DNA from: Campylobacteraceae bacterium
Lineage (GTDB): Bacteria; Campylobacterota; Campylobacteria; Campylobacterales; Sulfurovaceae
Direction: 5' to 3'
Length of the DNA: 19,785 nt
Assembly: GCA_026986085.1 (NCBI GenBank)
Contig: JALSPE010000013.1
Location: 1-19,785, forward strand
The translations under genes and the position numbers were made by a program. Shown here in pieces: positions 6,829 through 14,280 of this stretch (positions are counted from its first letter, which is position 1; each line of letters starts with the position of its first letter). The notes under the pieces are model-generated. The model saw only the letters and a program-made list of their open reading frames with translations, was not told where the DNA came from and did not search any database.

Positions 6829-7893
6829 CTATTTCAAACCAGTTACCCACTCATAAAAAGGCATCGCATTAAAAGTTATACCCTTAATTTCAAAACTGTA
6901 TCCAATAGAATTTGTAACAATAGTTACACTCTTTAGCTTTAAATTTGAAAATATAGAAAAATTAGATTGAACTCTTCTCCAAAAACTCTCTTCATTCTCT
7001 AGTGCAGATACAATAATCAACTCACCCTTATTGGTCAAATAGTAGGGTCTATTTTCATATGCTTTAAACTCTATATTTTGCTTAATTAGAGCTAAAGCTA
7101 CAATTGAATCAAATCTACTGTTAAAATCTAATAATCTATTTAAATATTTAGCAAAAGCAAAATCGTATATAAGCAGTTTTTTACCTAAAGACTTATCAAC
7201 ACTATCTATCCAATATACTACAGATTCATCTTCAAATCTTTTTATTACCTTATATAGCCAATCTTTAGATATCTTAAAAAACTCTTTTGACTTTTGATAT
7301 ATCTGGTGTTTGCTTGTCATTTTAGCGTTAAAAAGAGCTAAAATCAGTAAAACTTTACCCTCTTGTGTAGTAAATTTTTCAAAAAAGAGCTCTTTATAAC
7401 TAAAACTACTTCCACTTATAGCAATTTTTGGAAGAGAGCCATATTTGGTATAAAGACTAAAATTATGCTCTGGTGTTGAAGCTCTTTGAAAGCTATAAAA
7501 CTCTTCAAAATCTAATGGAAATAGCTTTATGCTATCTATACTGTTAATATCAACCAACTCAGCAGATACAATAATTACTCTATTTACAGTAGGGATATAA
7601 TCTAAAAATCCTTCAAAATAGTGGTCTAAAACCAAGGTATCTATTGACTCCTCATTAATAAAATCCGATAGTGAATTTGAATCTATATCATGCATAATAA
7701 ATATTGGGTCTTGACAATCAATATATAGATAGCTATCTCTCTTTAATGAATTTAAATAGTTAATTACTAATGCACTCTTACCAACTCCTCTAGCTCCATA
7801 TAGATTAAAACTACTATTTGGCAGCTCTATTTTTCTTAATTTGTAATTATCTATTTTTGGTGGATTATTAAAAAATAGCTCTAAAACTCTCAT
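6829..7893 (-). CDS. AAA_14-like P-loop ATPase, divergent from rpsJ
   Basis: 354 aa. Start at 7893 rather than the ATG at 7935: AGGAGG lies five bases upstream and the protein begins MRVLELFF, whereas the longer form adds a charged stretch translated from the leader. Walker A is GARGVGKS at 33-40; the Walker B strand DTLVLDHY at 85-92 ends in LDH where the family has LDE. LFPLDFEEF at 124-132 is the typical mark of the AAA_14 group, which often carries a DUF4143 nuclease-like C terminus; here the C-terminal half (about 175-354) is winged-helix-like followed by a beta-rich part. A conserved ATP-binding protein next to rpsJ is also, as I recall, found in Helicobacter (HP1321). Function unknown. 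Confidence 0.75.
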   Translation of the reverse strand: MRVLELFFNNPPKIDNYKLRKIELPNSSFNLYGARGVGKSALVINYLNSLKRDSYLYIDCQDPIFIMHDIDSNSLSDFINEESIDTLVLDHYFEGFLDYIPTVNRVIIVSAELVDINSIDSIKLFPLDFEEFYSFQRASTPEHNFSLYTKYGSLPKIAISGSSFSYKELFFEKFTTQEGKVLLILALFNAKMTSKHQIYQKSKEFFKISKDWLYKVIKRFEDESVVYWIDSVDKSLGKKLLIYDFAFAKYLNRLLDFNSRFDSIVALALIKQNIEFKAYENRPYYLTNKGELIIVSALENEESFWRRVQSNFSIFSNLKLKSVTIVTNSIGYSFEIKGITFNAMPFYEWVTGLK

Positions 7894-7933
7894 AAAGACC
7901 TCCTCTTTCCTTTTTAAAAGGAAACATAATATC

Positions 7934-7993
7934 AATTTTAACCAGTTTTTCTTAAAATAGTAACCTCTATCAAATAATATTTTGGTTAAAATT
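7934..7993. promoter_or_regulatory. Divergent promoters built on an 11-bp inverted repeat
   Basis: TGGTTAAAATT is found at 7983-7993 on the plus strand and, inverted, at 7934-7944. Each copy has a TTAAAAT that can serve as a -10 for the outward gene: the plus copy would start the rpsJ leader near 7999, the minus copy would start the ATPase mRNA near 7927. TTTTGG before TTAAAAT is the common Campylobacterota form. Whether the symmetry is two similar -10s or an operator is open. Confidence 0.5.
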
Positions 7994-7998
7994 CCATT

Positions 7999-8130
7999 CG
8001 CGTTGTGGGTGTCTGCATAGAGTCTCTAGTAGGCGATTGTGTGCAGATACCCTCGGTATCGAGTGTTGTGGCACTATAAAACAAAATTTACGCTAATATT
8101 TAGCGAGTTCTTTATAAGGAAAGTTATTAA
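7999..8130 (+). ncRNA. Candidate structured leader of the S10 operon
   Basis: Roughly 130 bases between the likely start site and rpsJ, more GC-rich than its surroundings. GGGTGTCTGCA (8007-8017) pairs with TGCAGATACCC (8042-8052), with one G-U pair, enclosing a 24-base loop with a small TAGA/TCTA hairpin. GATACC (8046-8051) can instead pair with GGTATC (8055-8060), excluding the first stem. Further stems are CTCG/CGAG (8052-8063), AGTGT/GCACT (8062-8075) and a perfect CGCTAA/TTAGCG (8091-8105). AAGGA at 8116-8120 is the rpsJ ribosome site. In gammaproteobacteria L4 controls this operon through its leader; a similar autogenous switch here is inference. Confidence 0.55.
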
Positions 8131-8442
8131 ATGGAAAGAATTAGATTAAAGCTTAAAGCTTATGATCACAGAGTTTTAGACAGATCGGTTCAAGCGATTG
8201 TTGATGCTGTAAAGAGAACTGGTTCAGAGTTAAGAGGACCAATTCCTTTACCAACAAAAATTAAAAAATATACTGTTCTTAGGTCGCCACATGTGAATAA
8301 GGATAGTAGAGAACAATTTGAAATTCGCGTTCACGCGAGATTAATAGATATAGTAGCAGCTTCAACTGATACTATTGATTCATTAATGAAATTAGACTTG
8401 GCTCCAGAGGTGGAAGTAGAAATCCGCCAAATGGATAAGTAG
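8131..8442 (+). CDS. rpsJ: 30S ribosomal protein S10
   Basis: 103 aa, the usual length. The sequence MERIRLKLKAYDHRVLDRSV, GPIPLPTKIKKYTVLRSPHVNKDSREQFEIR and a closing VEVEIRQM are diagnostic of S10, a component of the 30S head that also serves as NusE in transcription antitermination. It is the first gene of the operon, led by AAGGA ten bases upstream of the ATG and by a structured leader, so it is the likely point of control for the whole cluster. TAG stop, then 13 bases to rplC. Confidence 0.99.
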   Translation: MERIRLKLKAYDHRVLDRSVQAIVDAVKRTGSELRGPIPLPTKIKKYTVLRSPHVNKDSREQFEIRVHARLIDIVAASTDTIDSLMKLDLAPEVEVEIRQMDK

Positions 8443-8455
8443 TAAGGAGTAGAAT

Positions 8456-9037
8456 ATGGAATTTATCGTAGAGAAAATTGGTATGAGCAGAACTGTTGGT
8501 GTACCAAGCACTCCTGTTACGCTACTTAAAGTAGTTGAGACTAAAGTGTGTGAAGTTCGTGAAGATGGAAAAGCTTTAGTTGCCTACCACAGTGGTAAAA
8601 AGATTAATAAATCTATAGAAGGGCAACAAAAAAAGTTTGGCATCAATAAAGAGTTTAACCGTTTTAAAACAATTAAGGTAGCTGAGGGAACTGAAGTTGG
8701 AGATCTTAAACTAGCTCCACTTGCAGAAGCAAAAGTTGTTAAGAGTTCATTTAACTCTAAAGGTAGAGGTTTTAGCGGTGGTATGAAGCGCCACAACTTT
8801 AGTGGTGGTCCAGCATCTCACGGTCATAGATTTGGTAGAAGAATTGGATCAATTGGTATGTGTGAGTGGCCAGGTCGTGTTCAACCAGGTCAAAAAATGC
8901 CAGGACAGTATGGTAATACAAAAATTACTGCTAAAAATGAAGTTATCTCTTTTGATGAAGAGAATGGAATCTTAATCCTCAAAGGTGCAGTGCCAGGTCA
9001 CAAAGGTGCTAGAGGAATGGTAAGGATAGTTAAATGA
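8456..9037 (+). CDS. rplC: 50S ribosomal protein L3
   Basis: 193 aa, slightly shorter than the E. coli protein. Begins MEFIVEKIGMSR and contains the conserved central loop (GMKRHNFSGGPASHGHR, then RVQPGQKMPGQYG), which reaches into the peptidyl transferase centre, and the closing AVPGHKGARGMVRI. L3 starts 50S assembly by binding 23S rRNA near the 3' end. Preceded by AAGGAG within the rpsJ-rplC gap. Its TGA overlaps the rplD start (ATGA), so the pair are translationally coupled. The glutamine at GQKMPGQ is the site methylated by PrmB in relatives. Confidence 0.99.
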   Translation: MEFIVEKIGMSRTVGVPSTPVTLLKVVETKVCEVREDGKALVAYHSGKKINKSIEGQQKKFGINKEFNRFKTIKVAEGTEVGDLKLAPLAEAKVVKSSFNSKGRGFSGGMKRHNFSGGPASHGHRFGRRIGSIGMCEWPGRVQPGQKMPGQYGNTKITAKNEVISFDEENGILILKGAVPGHKGARGMVRIVK

Positions 9038-9624
9038 GTAATACAGTAGTAAAAACAGCAGATTTACCTCAAAGCTTTTTAGAGGTTCATCCACATAATC
9101 TATATCTATATTGTAAAGCATATGCTGCTAATTTAAGAGCAAGTAATGCACATACAAAAAATAGAAGTGCAGTAAGCGGTGGTGGTAAAAAGCCATTTGC
9201 TCAAAAAGGTGGAGGTCGTGCAAGACAAGGTTCAATTAGAGCTCCACAATTTAGAGGTGGTGGTGTAGTATTTGGTCCAACAAATGAGAAAAACTATACT
9301 CAAAAAGTTAATAAAAAACAAAAAAGATTAGCTCTTATGCATGCAATTGCAGAAAAAGTAGCTAATGAAAAAGTTTTTGTTGTTGATTCAATTGAAATAG
9401 CTTCTGGTAAAACAAAAGATGCAAAAGCTCTTTTTGATACTTTTGAACAAAGAGATGTTTTGTTTGTAAAAGAGTTGATTGATGATAAAACATTTTTAGC
9501 ATTTAGAAACTTGAACAAGTGCTATTTAGTTGAGCCAAATGAACTAAACGGATATCTTGCAGCTGCATATAGTGCAATTGTAATAGAAAAGTCTGTTTGG
9601 GAAAATCTAATAAAAGAGAGTTAA
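9034..9624 (+). CDS. rplD: 50S ribosomal protein L4
   Basis: 196 aa. The tentacle loop motif KPFAQKGGGRARQGSIRAPQFRGGG (about 53-76), which lines the exit tunnel beside L22, is plain, and the globular part follows (KKQKRLALMHAIAEKV). L4 binds domain I of 23S rRNA; in E. coli it also represses its own S10 operon through the leader mRNA, so it is the obvious candidate ligand for the structured leader here, though that is untested. Starts inside the rplC stop and ends one base before rplW. Confidence 0.98.
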   Translation: MSNTVVKTADLPQSFLEVHPHNLYLYCKAYAANLRASNAHTKNRSAVSGGGKKPFAQKGGGRARQGSIRAPQFRGGGVVFGPTNEKNYTQKVNKKQKRLALMHAIAEKVANEKVFVVDSIEIASGKTKDAKALFDTFEQRDVLFVKELIDDKTFLAFRNLNKCYLVEPNELNGYLAAAYSAIVIEKSVWENLIKES

Positions 9625-9625
9625 G

Positions 9626-9907
9626 ATGGCAGATATTACAGATATTAAAGCAATAATTTATACAGAAAAGAGTCTTAACCTTCAAGAAGAGGGTGTAATT
9701 GTTGTTCAAACTAGTCCAAGAGTTACTAAAAACTCACTAAAAGATATATTTAGAGAGTATTTTGGTATTAAACCACTTAGAGTAAACTCAATGAGAGTAA
9801 ACGGAAAAGTGAAGAGATTTAAAGGTATCGAAGGTAAAAGAGCTGATAGTAAAAAGTTCTATGTAAAACTACCAGAAGATGCAAAAATTGAAAGCCTAAG
9901 CGTATAA
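9626..9907 (+). CDS. rplW: 50S ribosomal protein L23
   Basis: 93 aa, usual length. Recognised from DIKAIIYTEKSLNLQEEGVIVVQ at the start and the FGIKPLRVNSMRVNGKVKRFKG block, the extended loop that touches 23S rRNA. L23 sits at the tunnel exit and is the docking site for trigger factor and SRP. One base separates it from rplD, whose end supplies its ribosome site (AAAGAGAG). Confidence 0.98.
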   Translation: MADITDIKAIIYTEKSLNLQEEGVIVVQTSPRVTKNSLKDIFREYFGIKPLRVNSMRVNGKVKRFKGIEGKRADSKKFYVKLPEDAKIESLSV

Positions 9908-9916
9908 GGATAGAAG

Positions 9917-10747
9917 ATGGCAATTAAAACATATAAACCATATACACCGTCTCGTCGTTTCTTAACAACGATTGACAATAGCGATATTACTTCTAAGCCA
10001 ACTGTAAGAGCTCTTTTAAAGAAGCTTCCAGCACACGCAGGTAGAAATAGCTATGGTAGAATTACTTCTCGTCATAAAGAGGCAGGTGCTAAAAAACTTT
10101 ATAGAATTATCGATTTTAAAAGAAATAAATTCGGTATAGAAGGTAAAGTGGCAACTATTGAGTATGACCCATACAGAAACTGTAGAATTTGTCTTATTAA
10201 CTATGTAGATGGTGAAAAGAGATATATACTTCAGCCAAAAGGTTTAAAAGTTGGCGATAAAGTTATATCTGCTGAAGCTGGTTTAGATATTAAAGCTGGT
10301 AATGCAATGAAGCTAAAAAATATTCCAGTTGGAACACTTATCCATAATATAGAAATGAATCCAGGTCAAGGTGGAAAACTTGCAAGAAGTGCAGGAAGTT
10401 ATGCTCAAATCATGGGTAGAGATGGAAAGTATGTATCTTTAAGACTTCCATCTGGTGAGATGAGATATATCCTAGGTGAGTGTATGGCAACTATTGGAAC
10501 AATCGGTAACGAAGATTATGCAAATATGGTTATCGGTAAAGCTGGTAGAAACAGACACAGAGGTATTAGACCACAAACTAGAGGTAGTGCAATGAACCCA
10601 ATCGATCACCCTCACGGTGGTGGTGAAGGTAAAACTAACTCTGGTCGTCACCCAGTGAGTCCTTGGGGTATGCCAACTAAAGGTTATAAAACTCGTAAGA
10701 AAAAAGCTAGTGATAAATTAATTATCTCTAGACGCAAGAAAAAGTAG
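9917..10747 (+). CDS. rplB: 50S ribosomal protein L2
   Basis: 276 aa, the full family length. MAIKTYKPYTPSRRF start, GRNSYGRITSRHKEAGAKKLYR, and the C-terminal NPIDHPHGGGEGKTNSGR with the conserved histidine H231, which corresponds to the E. coli residue near the peptidyl transferase centre. L2 is a primary 23S rRNA binder needed for subunit joining. The basic tail (KTRKKKASDKLIISRRKKK) contacts rRNA. Nine bases after rplW with GGATAGAAG as ribosome site. Confidence 0.99.
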   Translation: MAIKTYKPYTPSRRFLTTIDNSDITSKPTVRALLKKLPAHAGRNSYGRITSRHKEAGAKKLYRIIDFKRNKFGIEGKVATIEYDPYRNCRICLINYVDGEKRYILQPKGLKVGDKVISAEAGLDIKAGNAMKLKNIPVGTLIHNIEMNPGQGGKLARSAGSYAQIMGRDGKYVSLRLPSGEMRYILGECMATIGTIGNEDYANMVIGKAGRNRHRGIRPQTRGSAMNPIDHPHGGGEGKTNSGRHPVSPWGMPTKGYKTRKKKASDKLIISRRKKK

Positions 10748-10759
10748 AGGGGAATTGTT

Positions 10760-11038
10760 ATGGCAAGATCACTAAAAAAAGGACCATTCATAGATGACCA
10801 TCTAATGAAAAAGGTTCAAAAAGCTAAAGAGGAAGGGTCTCACAAGCCAATTAAAACTTGGTCAAGAAGATCTGTAATCTTTCCAGAGATGATTGGTTTA
10901 ACAATCAATGTTCATAATGGAAGACAATTTGTTCCAGTATTTATTACAGAGGGACATATTGGATACAAACTTGGTGAATTCGCACCAACTAGAACTTTTA
11001 GAGGCCACAAAGGCACTGTTCAAAAGAAGGTAGGTTAA
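10760..11038 (+). CDS. rpsS: 30S ribosomal protein S19
   Basis: 92 aa. Begins MARSLKKGPFIDDHLMKKV and has the typical KTWSRRSVIFPEMIGLTINVHNGRQFVPV and GHKLGEF-like GYKLGEFAPTRTFRGH. S19 sits in the 30S head, binds 16S rRNA with S13 and contacts the A-site finger. Preceded by GAGGGGAAT; stop TAA is one base before the rplV ATG. Confidence 0.99.
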   Translation: MARSLKKGPFIDDHLMKKVQKAKEEGSHKPIKTWSRRSVIFPEMIGLTINVHNGRQFVPVFITEGHIGYKLGEFAPTRTFRGHKGTVQKKVG

Positions 11039-11039
11039 T

Positions 11040-11381
11040 ATGAGTAGAGCAATATTAAGATTTTCAAGAGTTTCACCTACAAAAGCTAGATTAGTAGCAA
11101 GAGAAGTTCAAGGTATGAATGCAGAGTTAGCTCTAGCTTCATTAGAATTTATGCCTAATAAAGCTGCTGCTATTATCTCTAAAGTAATCGCTTCAGCAGT
11201 TGCAAATGGCGATTATGAGCCAGAAGAGGTGGTAATCACATCTTGTAGAGTTGATAAAGCTTCATTTATGAAGCGTTGGAGACCAAGAGCAAGAGGAACG
11301 GCTAGCAGAATATTAAAGCCAACTTCTCATATTTTTGTAGAAGTAGCTCCTGCAAATAATAATGATGGAAAGGATGCATAA
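11040..11381 (+). CDS. rplV: 50S ribosomal protein L22
   Basis: 113 aa. The helical start (RVSPTKARLVAREVQGMNAELALASLEFMPNKAA) and the long hairpin KASFMKRWRPRARGTASRILKPTSHI, which lines the nascent chain tunnel, are standard. This hairpin is where macrolide-resistance changes arise in other bacteria; nothing unusual is seen. One base after rpsS, so translation is likely coupled; two bases before rpsC. Confidence 0.99.
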   Translation: MSRAILRFSRVSPTKARLVAREVQGMNAELALASLEFMPNKAAAIISKVIASAVANGDYEPEEVVITSCRVDKASFMKRWRPRARGTASRILKPTSHIFVEVAPANNNDGKDA

Positions 11382-11383
11382 CT

Positions 11384-12076
11384 ATGGGTCAAAAAGTTAA
11401 TCCAATAGGTCTTAGACTTGGAATCAATAGAAACTGGGAGTCAAGATGGTTTCCATCAAAAACTAGAGCTCCTTCATTTATAGAAGAAGATTATAGAATT
11501 AGAAAATTAATTAAAAAAGATCTCTTCTTTGCAGGTGTTAGTAATATTATTATTGAAAGAACTGCAAAAAAAATAAGAGTTACAATTGTAACAGCAAGAC
11601 CTGGTGTAGTAATTGGTAAAAAAGGTGCTGATATTGAAAAACTAAAAGTTAAGCTTCAAAAAGAGCTTAACAAAGATGTTGCAATCAATATCAAAGAAGA
11701 AAAAAGACCTCTATCAAATGCACAATTAGTAGCAGAGAATGTTGCTCAACAAATTGAGCGTCGTGTTGCTTTTAGAAGAGCAATGAAAAAAGCTATTCAA
11801 GGTGCTCTTAAACAAGGTGCAAAAGGTATTAAAATATCTGCTTCTGGTCGTTTAGGTGGTGCTGAAATGGCAAGAACTGAGTGGTATTTAGAGGGAAGAG
11901 TTCCATTGCATACTCTAAGAGCAAAAATAGATTACGGTTTTGCAGAAGCTTTAACTACTTATGGAAACATTGGTATTAAAGTTTGGATCTTCAAAGGTGA
12001 AGTTCTTCAAAAAGGAATTCAACCAGAAAAGAAAGATTCTCGCCCAAGTCGTGGTAGAAAAAGAAGAGGAGCATAA
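11384..12076 (+). CDS. rpsC: 30S ribosomal protein S3
   Basis: 230 aa. MGQKVNPIGLRLGINRNWES start, KH domain with VIGKKGADIEKL (GKKG at 78-81), then the C-terminal domain with SGRLGGAEMARTEWYLEGRVPLHTLRAKIDYG. S3 forms part of the mRNA entry tunnel and helicase activity with S4 and S5. The C-terminal tail is arginine- and lysine-rich (SRPSRGRKRRGA). Starts two bases after the rplV stop and ends three bases before rplP. Confidence 0.99.
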   Translation: MGQKVNPIGLRLGINRNWESRWFPSKTRAPSFIEEDYRIRKLIKKDLFFAGVSNIIIERTAKKIRVTIVTARPGVVIGKKGADIEKLKVKLQKELNKDVAINIKEEKRPLSNAQLVAENVAQQIERRVAFRRAMKKAIQGALKQGAKGIKISASGRLGGAEMARTEWYLEGRVPLHTLRAKIDYGFAEALTTYGNIGIKVWIFKGEVLQKGIQPEKKDSRPSRGRKRRGA

Positions 12077-12079
12077 ATT

Positions 12080-12505
12080 ATGTTGATGCCAAAAAGAACC
12101 AAATGGAGAAAGCAACAAAAGGGTCGTAACCGTGGTAAAGCTTTCCGTGGAAATAAGATAGAGTTTGGTGAGTTTGCTATCAAAGCTGTTGAAGCTGGTA
12201 GAATTGACTCTCGACAAATTGAGTCAGCTCGTATTGCAATGACAAGAAAAGTAAACAGAACAGGTAAAACTTGGATTAGAGTTTTTCCAGATAAACCTTT
12301 AACTAAAAAACCTCTTGAGACAAGAATGGGTAAAGGTAAAGGTGCTGTTGAGAAGTGGGTTATGAATATTAAGCCAGGTCGTATCATATTTGAAATGGCA
12401 GGAGTTAATGAAGAGTTGGCTAGAGCTGCTTTAACATTAGCTTGTCATAAGCTACCATTTAAGACAAAAATAATTTCAAGGGAAGATAGCAATGAAATAT
12501 ACTGA
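12080..12505 (+). CDS. rplP: 50S ribosomal protein L16
   Basis: 141 aa starting MLMPKRTKWRKQQKGRNRGKAF; the outer ATG is kept because L16 proteins normally carry two residues before PKR. Conserved AGRIDSRQIESARIAMTR and the KPLTKKPLETRMGKGKGAVEKWV block are present. L16 organises the A-site region of the 50S, and the arginine in this last block (R81 in E. coli) is hydroxylated in some bacteria. The last 14 bases overlap rpmC in another frame. Confidence 0.99.
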   Translation: MLMPKRTKWRKQQKGRNRGKAFRGNKIEFGEFAIKAVEAGRIDSRQIESARIAMTRKVNRTGKTWIRVFPDKPLTKKPLETRMGKGKGAVEKWVMNIKPGRIIFEMAGVNEELARAALTLACHKLPFKTKIISREDSNEIY

Positions 12506-12677
12506 TCTTCAAAATAAAGATATAGCTGAATTAAATAAGCTATTAAAAGAGAAAAAGCTAGAAGTGTTTACACTAAAAGTTAAACTAAAAACAATGCAAC
12601 TAACTAATACAGCAGAGCTTAAAGCTGCTAAAAAAGATGTTGCTAGAATTTTAACAGCAATAAATGCTAAAGGGTAA
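12492..12677 (+). CDS. rpmC: 50S ribosomal protein L29
   Basis: 61 aa, two-helix protein starting MKYTDLQNKDIAELNKLLKE with a basic central turn and an ARILTAINAKG end. L29 lies at the tunnel exit beside L23. The 14-base overlap with rplP is the largest in the cluster; the only ribosome site is within the rplP coding region (AAGGGAAG, 12478-12485), which implies coupled translation. Short but unmistakable by sequence and place. Confidence 0.96.
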   Translation: MKYTDLQNKDIAELNKLLKEKKLEVFTLKVKLKTMQLTNTAELKAAKKDVARILTAINAKG

Positions 12678-12680
12678 GCG

Positions 12681-12929
12681 ATGCCAAAAAGAGTAATATC
12701 TGGAACAGTAATTAAAAAAGCTGGTGAAAAAACAGCAACAGTTTTGGTTGAGAGAAAAATCTTGCACCCAAGATATCACAAAACTGTAAAAAGATTTAAA
12801 AAATATTTAGTTCACGATGAGAAGAATGAAGCAAATGTTGGAGATACAATTAGTGCTATTGAGTGCCGTCCTGTATCTAAAAATAAAGCTTTCCGTCTTA
12901 CAGAGATAACTAAAAGAGGAGAGGGCTAA
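12681..12929 (+). CDS. rpsQ: 30S ribosomal protein S17
   Basis: 82 aa OB-fold protein. Start MPKRVISGTVIKKAGEKTATVLVERK and the HPRYHKTVKRFKKYLVHDEKNEANVGDTISAIECRPVSKNKAFRLTEI segment match S17, a primary 16S rRNA binder in the 5' domain. Three bases after rpmC; its TAA shares a base with the rplN ATG (TAATG). Confidence 0.98.
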   Translation: MPKRVISGTVIKKAGEKTATVLVERKILHPRYHKTVKRFKKYLVHDEKNEANVGDTISAIECRPVSKNKAFRLTEITKRGEG

Positions 12930-13297
12930 TGATTCAGAGTTTCACAAGATTAAATGTAGCTGATAACAGTGGCGCTAAAGAGATTATGTGTATTAAAGTT
13001 CTTGGTGGTTCTAAGAGAAGATATGCATCAGTTGGTGACATTATTGTAGCATCTGTAAAAAAAGCTACTCCAAATGGAAAAGTTAAAAAAGGTAAAGTTG
13101 TAAAAGCTGTTGTAGTGAGAACTAAAAAAGAGATTCAAAGAGAGAATGGTTCTCTAATTAGATTTGATGATAATGCAGCAGTAATTATTGATGATAAGAA
13201 AGAGCCAATTGGTACTCGTATCTTTGGACCCGTAAGTAGAGAAACAAGATATGCAGGGTTTATGAAGATTGTATCACTTGCACCGGAGGTTTGGTAA
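12929..13297 (+). CDS. rplN: 50S ribosomal protein L14
   Basis: 122 aa, the exact family length. MIQSFTRLNVADNSGAKEIMCIKVLGGSKRRYASVGDIIVASVKKA, then KKGKVVKAVVVRTKKEI and FDDNAAVIIDDKKEPIGTRIFGPVSRE are diagnostic. L14 lies at the subunit interface with L19 and is the binding site of the silencing factor RsfS. Overlaps rpsQ and rplX stop/start by one base each. Confidence 0.99.
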   Translation: MIQSFTRLNVADNSGAKEIMCIKVLGGSKRRYASVGDIIVASVKKATPNGKVKKGKVVKAVVVRTKKEIQRENGSLIRFDDNAAVIIDDKKEPIGTRIFGPVSRETRYAGFMKIVSLAPEVW

Positions 13298-13530
13298 TGG
13301 CTAAAAAGTTTAAAATTAAAAAGGGCGATACTGTATTAATTATCGCTGGTGATGATAAGGGTAAAACTGGAGAAGTTTTAAAGGTTCTTACTAAAAAAGA
13401 TGCCGTTATTGTTGCAGGTTGTAAAATTGCAAAAAAAACTGTTAAACCAACTGAAGAGAATAAAGAGGGTGGTTTTGCTGAAAAAGAGATGCCAATTCAT
13501 ATCTCTAATGTTAAGAAAGTTGAGGAGTAG
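13297..13530 (+). CDS. rplX: 50S ribosomal protein L24
   Basis: 77 aa from the ATG at 13297, which overlaps the rplN stop (TAATG) and has GGAGG at 13285-13289, seven bases upstream. An in-frame TTG six bases earlier is discarded. The KOW motif (KKGDTVLIIAGDDKGKTGEVLKV) fills the first 30 residues, followed by IAKKTVKPTEENKEGGFAEKEMPIHISNV. L24 is shorter than the E. coli protein (104 aa), as is common in this phylum, and starts 50S assembly with L3. Confidence 0.97.
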   Translation: MAKKFKIKKGDTVLIIAGDDKGKTGEVLKVLTKKDAVIVAGCKIAKKTVKPTEENKEGGFAEKEMPIHISNVKKVEE

Positions 13531-13532
13531 TT

Positions 13533-14081
13533 ATGAGTAGATTAAAAGAGAAGTATGTAAATACAATTGCTCCAGCACTTCGTGAAGAACTCTCTATTAA
13601 CAATGTTATGAAAACACCAAAACTAGAAAAGATAGTAATTAGTGTTGGTGCTGGTGAAGAGGGTAAAGATAATAAGTTAATAGCTAATATGGCTGATACA
13701 ATATCATTAATCTCAGGTCAAAAAGCTATTGTAACAATTGCTAAAAAGAGTGTTGCAGGTTTTAAAGCTAGAGAGGGTGCACCAAGTGGTATTAAAGTAA
13801 CTCTAAGAGGTGAAAATATGTATAACTTTTTAGATAAGTTAGTATCTATTGCACTTCCAAGAGTTAAAGATTTCCGTGGTGTTCCAAGACGTGGATTTGA
13901 TGGTCGTGGTAATTATAACTTTGGTTTAGATGAGCAATTGATGTTCCCTGAAGTTAGCTACGACTCTATTATGAAAACTCATGGTATGAATATAGCAATT
14001 ATAACAAATACAGAAGATGACAAAGAGGCATTCACACTTTTAGAGAAGTTAGGTATGCCATTTGCGAAAGGAAAGAAATAA
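13533..14081 (+). CDS. rplE: 50S ribosomal protein L5
   Basis: 182 aa. Conserved NVMKTPKLEKIVISVGAGE, ISGQKAIVTIAKKSVAGFKAREG and FRGVPRRGFDGRGNYNFGLDEQLMFPE are all present. L5 holds 5S rRNA in the central protuberance and contacts S13 across the intersubunit bridge. In E. coli the start of this gene is the S8 repressor site of the spc operon; no comparable hairpin is evident in the three-base gap here. The TAA overlaps the rpsN ATG. Confidence 0.99.
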   Translation: MSRLKEKYVNTIAPALREELSINNVMKTPKLEKIVISVGAGEEGKDNKLIANMADTISLISGQKAIVTIAKKSVAGFKAREGAPSGIKVTLRGENMYNFLDKLVSIALPRVKDFRGVPRRGFDGRGNYNFGLDEQLMFPEVSYDSIMKTHGMNIAIITNTEDDKEAFTLLEKLGMPFAKGKK

Positions 14082-14266
14082 TGGCTAAGAAGTCAATGAT
14101 CGCAAAGGCTAAAAGAAAGCCTAAATTTGCAGTTCAATCATATACAAGATGTTCAATTTGTGGAAGACCTCACTCTGTATATAGAGATTTTGGTATCTGT
14201 AGAATTTGTTTAAGAAAAATGGCAAACGAGGGTTTAATCCCTGGTATGCGTAAATCAAGCTGGTAA
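14081..14266 (+). CDS. rpsN: 30S ribosomal protein S14, zinc-binding type
   Basis: 61 aa, the short type Z form. The four zinc cysteines are C24, C27, C40 and C43 (CSIC...CRIC), followed by FRxxA-like LRKMANEGLIPGMRKSSW, the standard S14 end. The four-cysteine version is the usual housekeeping S14 in Campylobacterota; zinc-free versions replace it in some bacteria under zinc starvation, but none is in this window. Overlaps the rplE stop by one base. Confidence 0.98.
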   Translation: MAKKSMIAKAKRKPKFAVQSYTRCSICGRPHSVYRDFGICRICLRKMANEGLIPGMRKSSW

Positions 14267-14280
14267 TTAAGGAGTAAAAG

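Noticed and set aside
7893..7935. Upstream ATG at 7935 for the AAA_14-like ATPase
   Set aside because: It would place AGGAGG and a polypurine leader inside the coding region; ATG 7893 has the ideal ribosome site.
12019..12387. Long minus-strand open frames across rpsC and rplP (also 11951-12217)
   Set aside because: Antisense to unmistakable ribosomal genes, no family match in the translation, no ribosome site.
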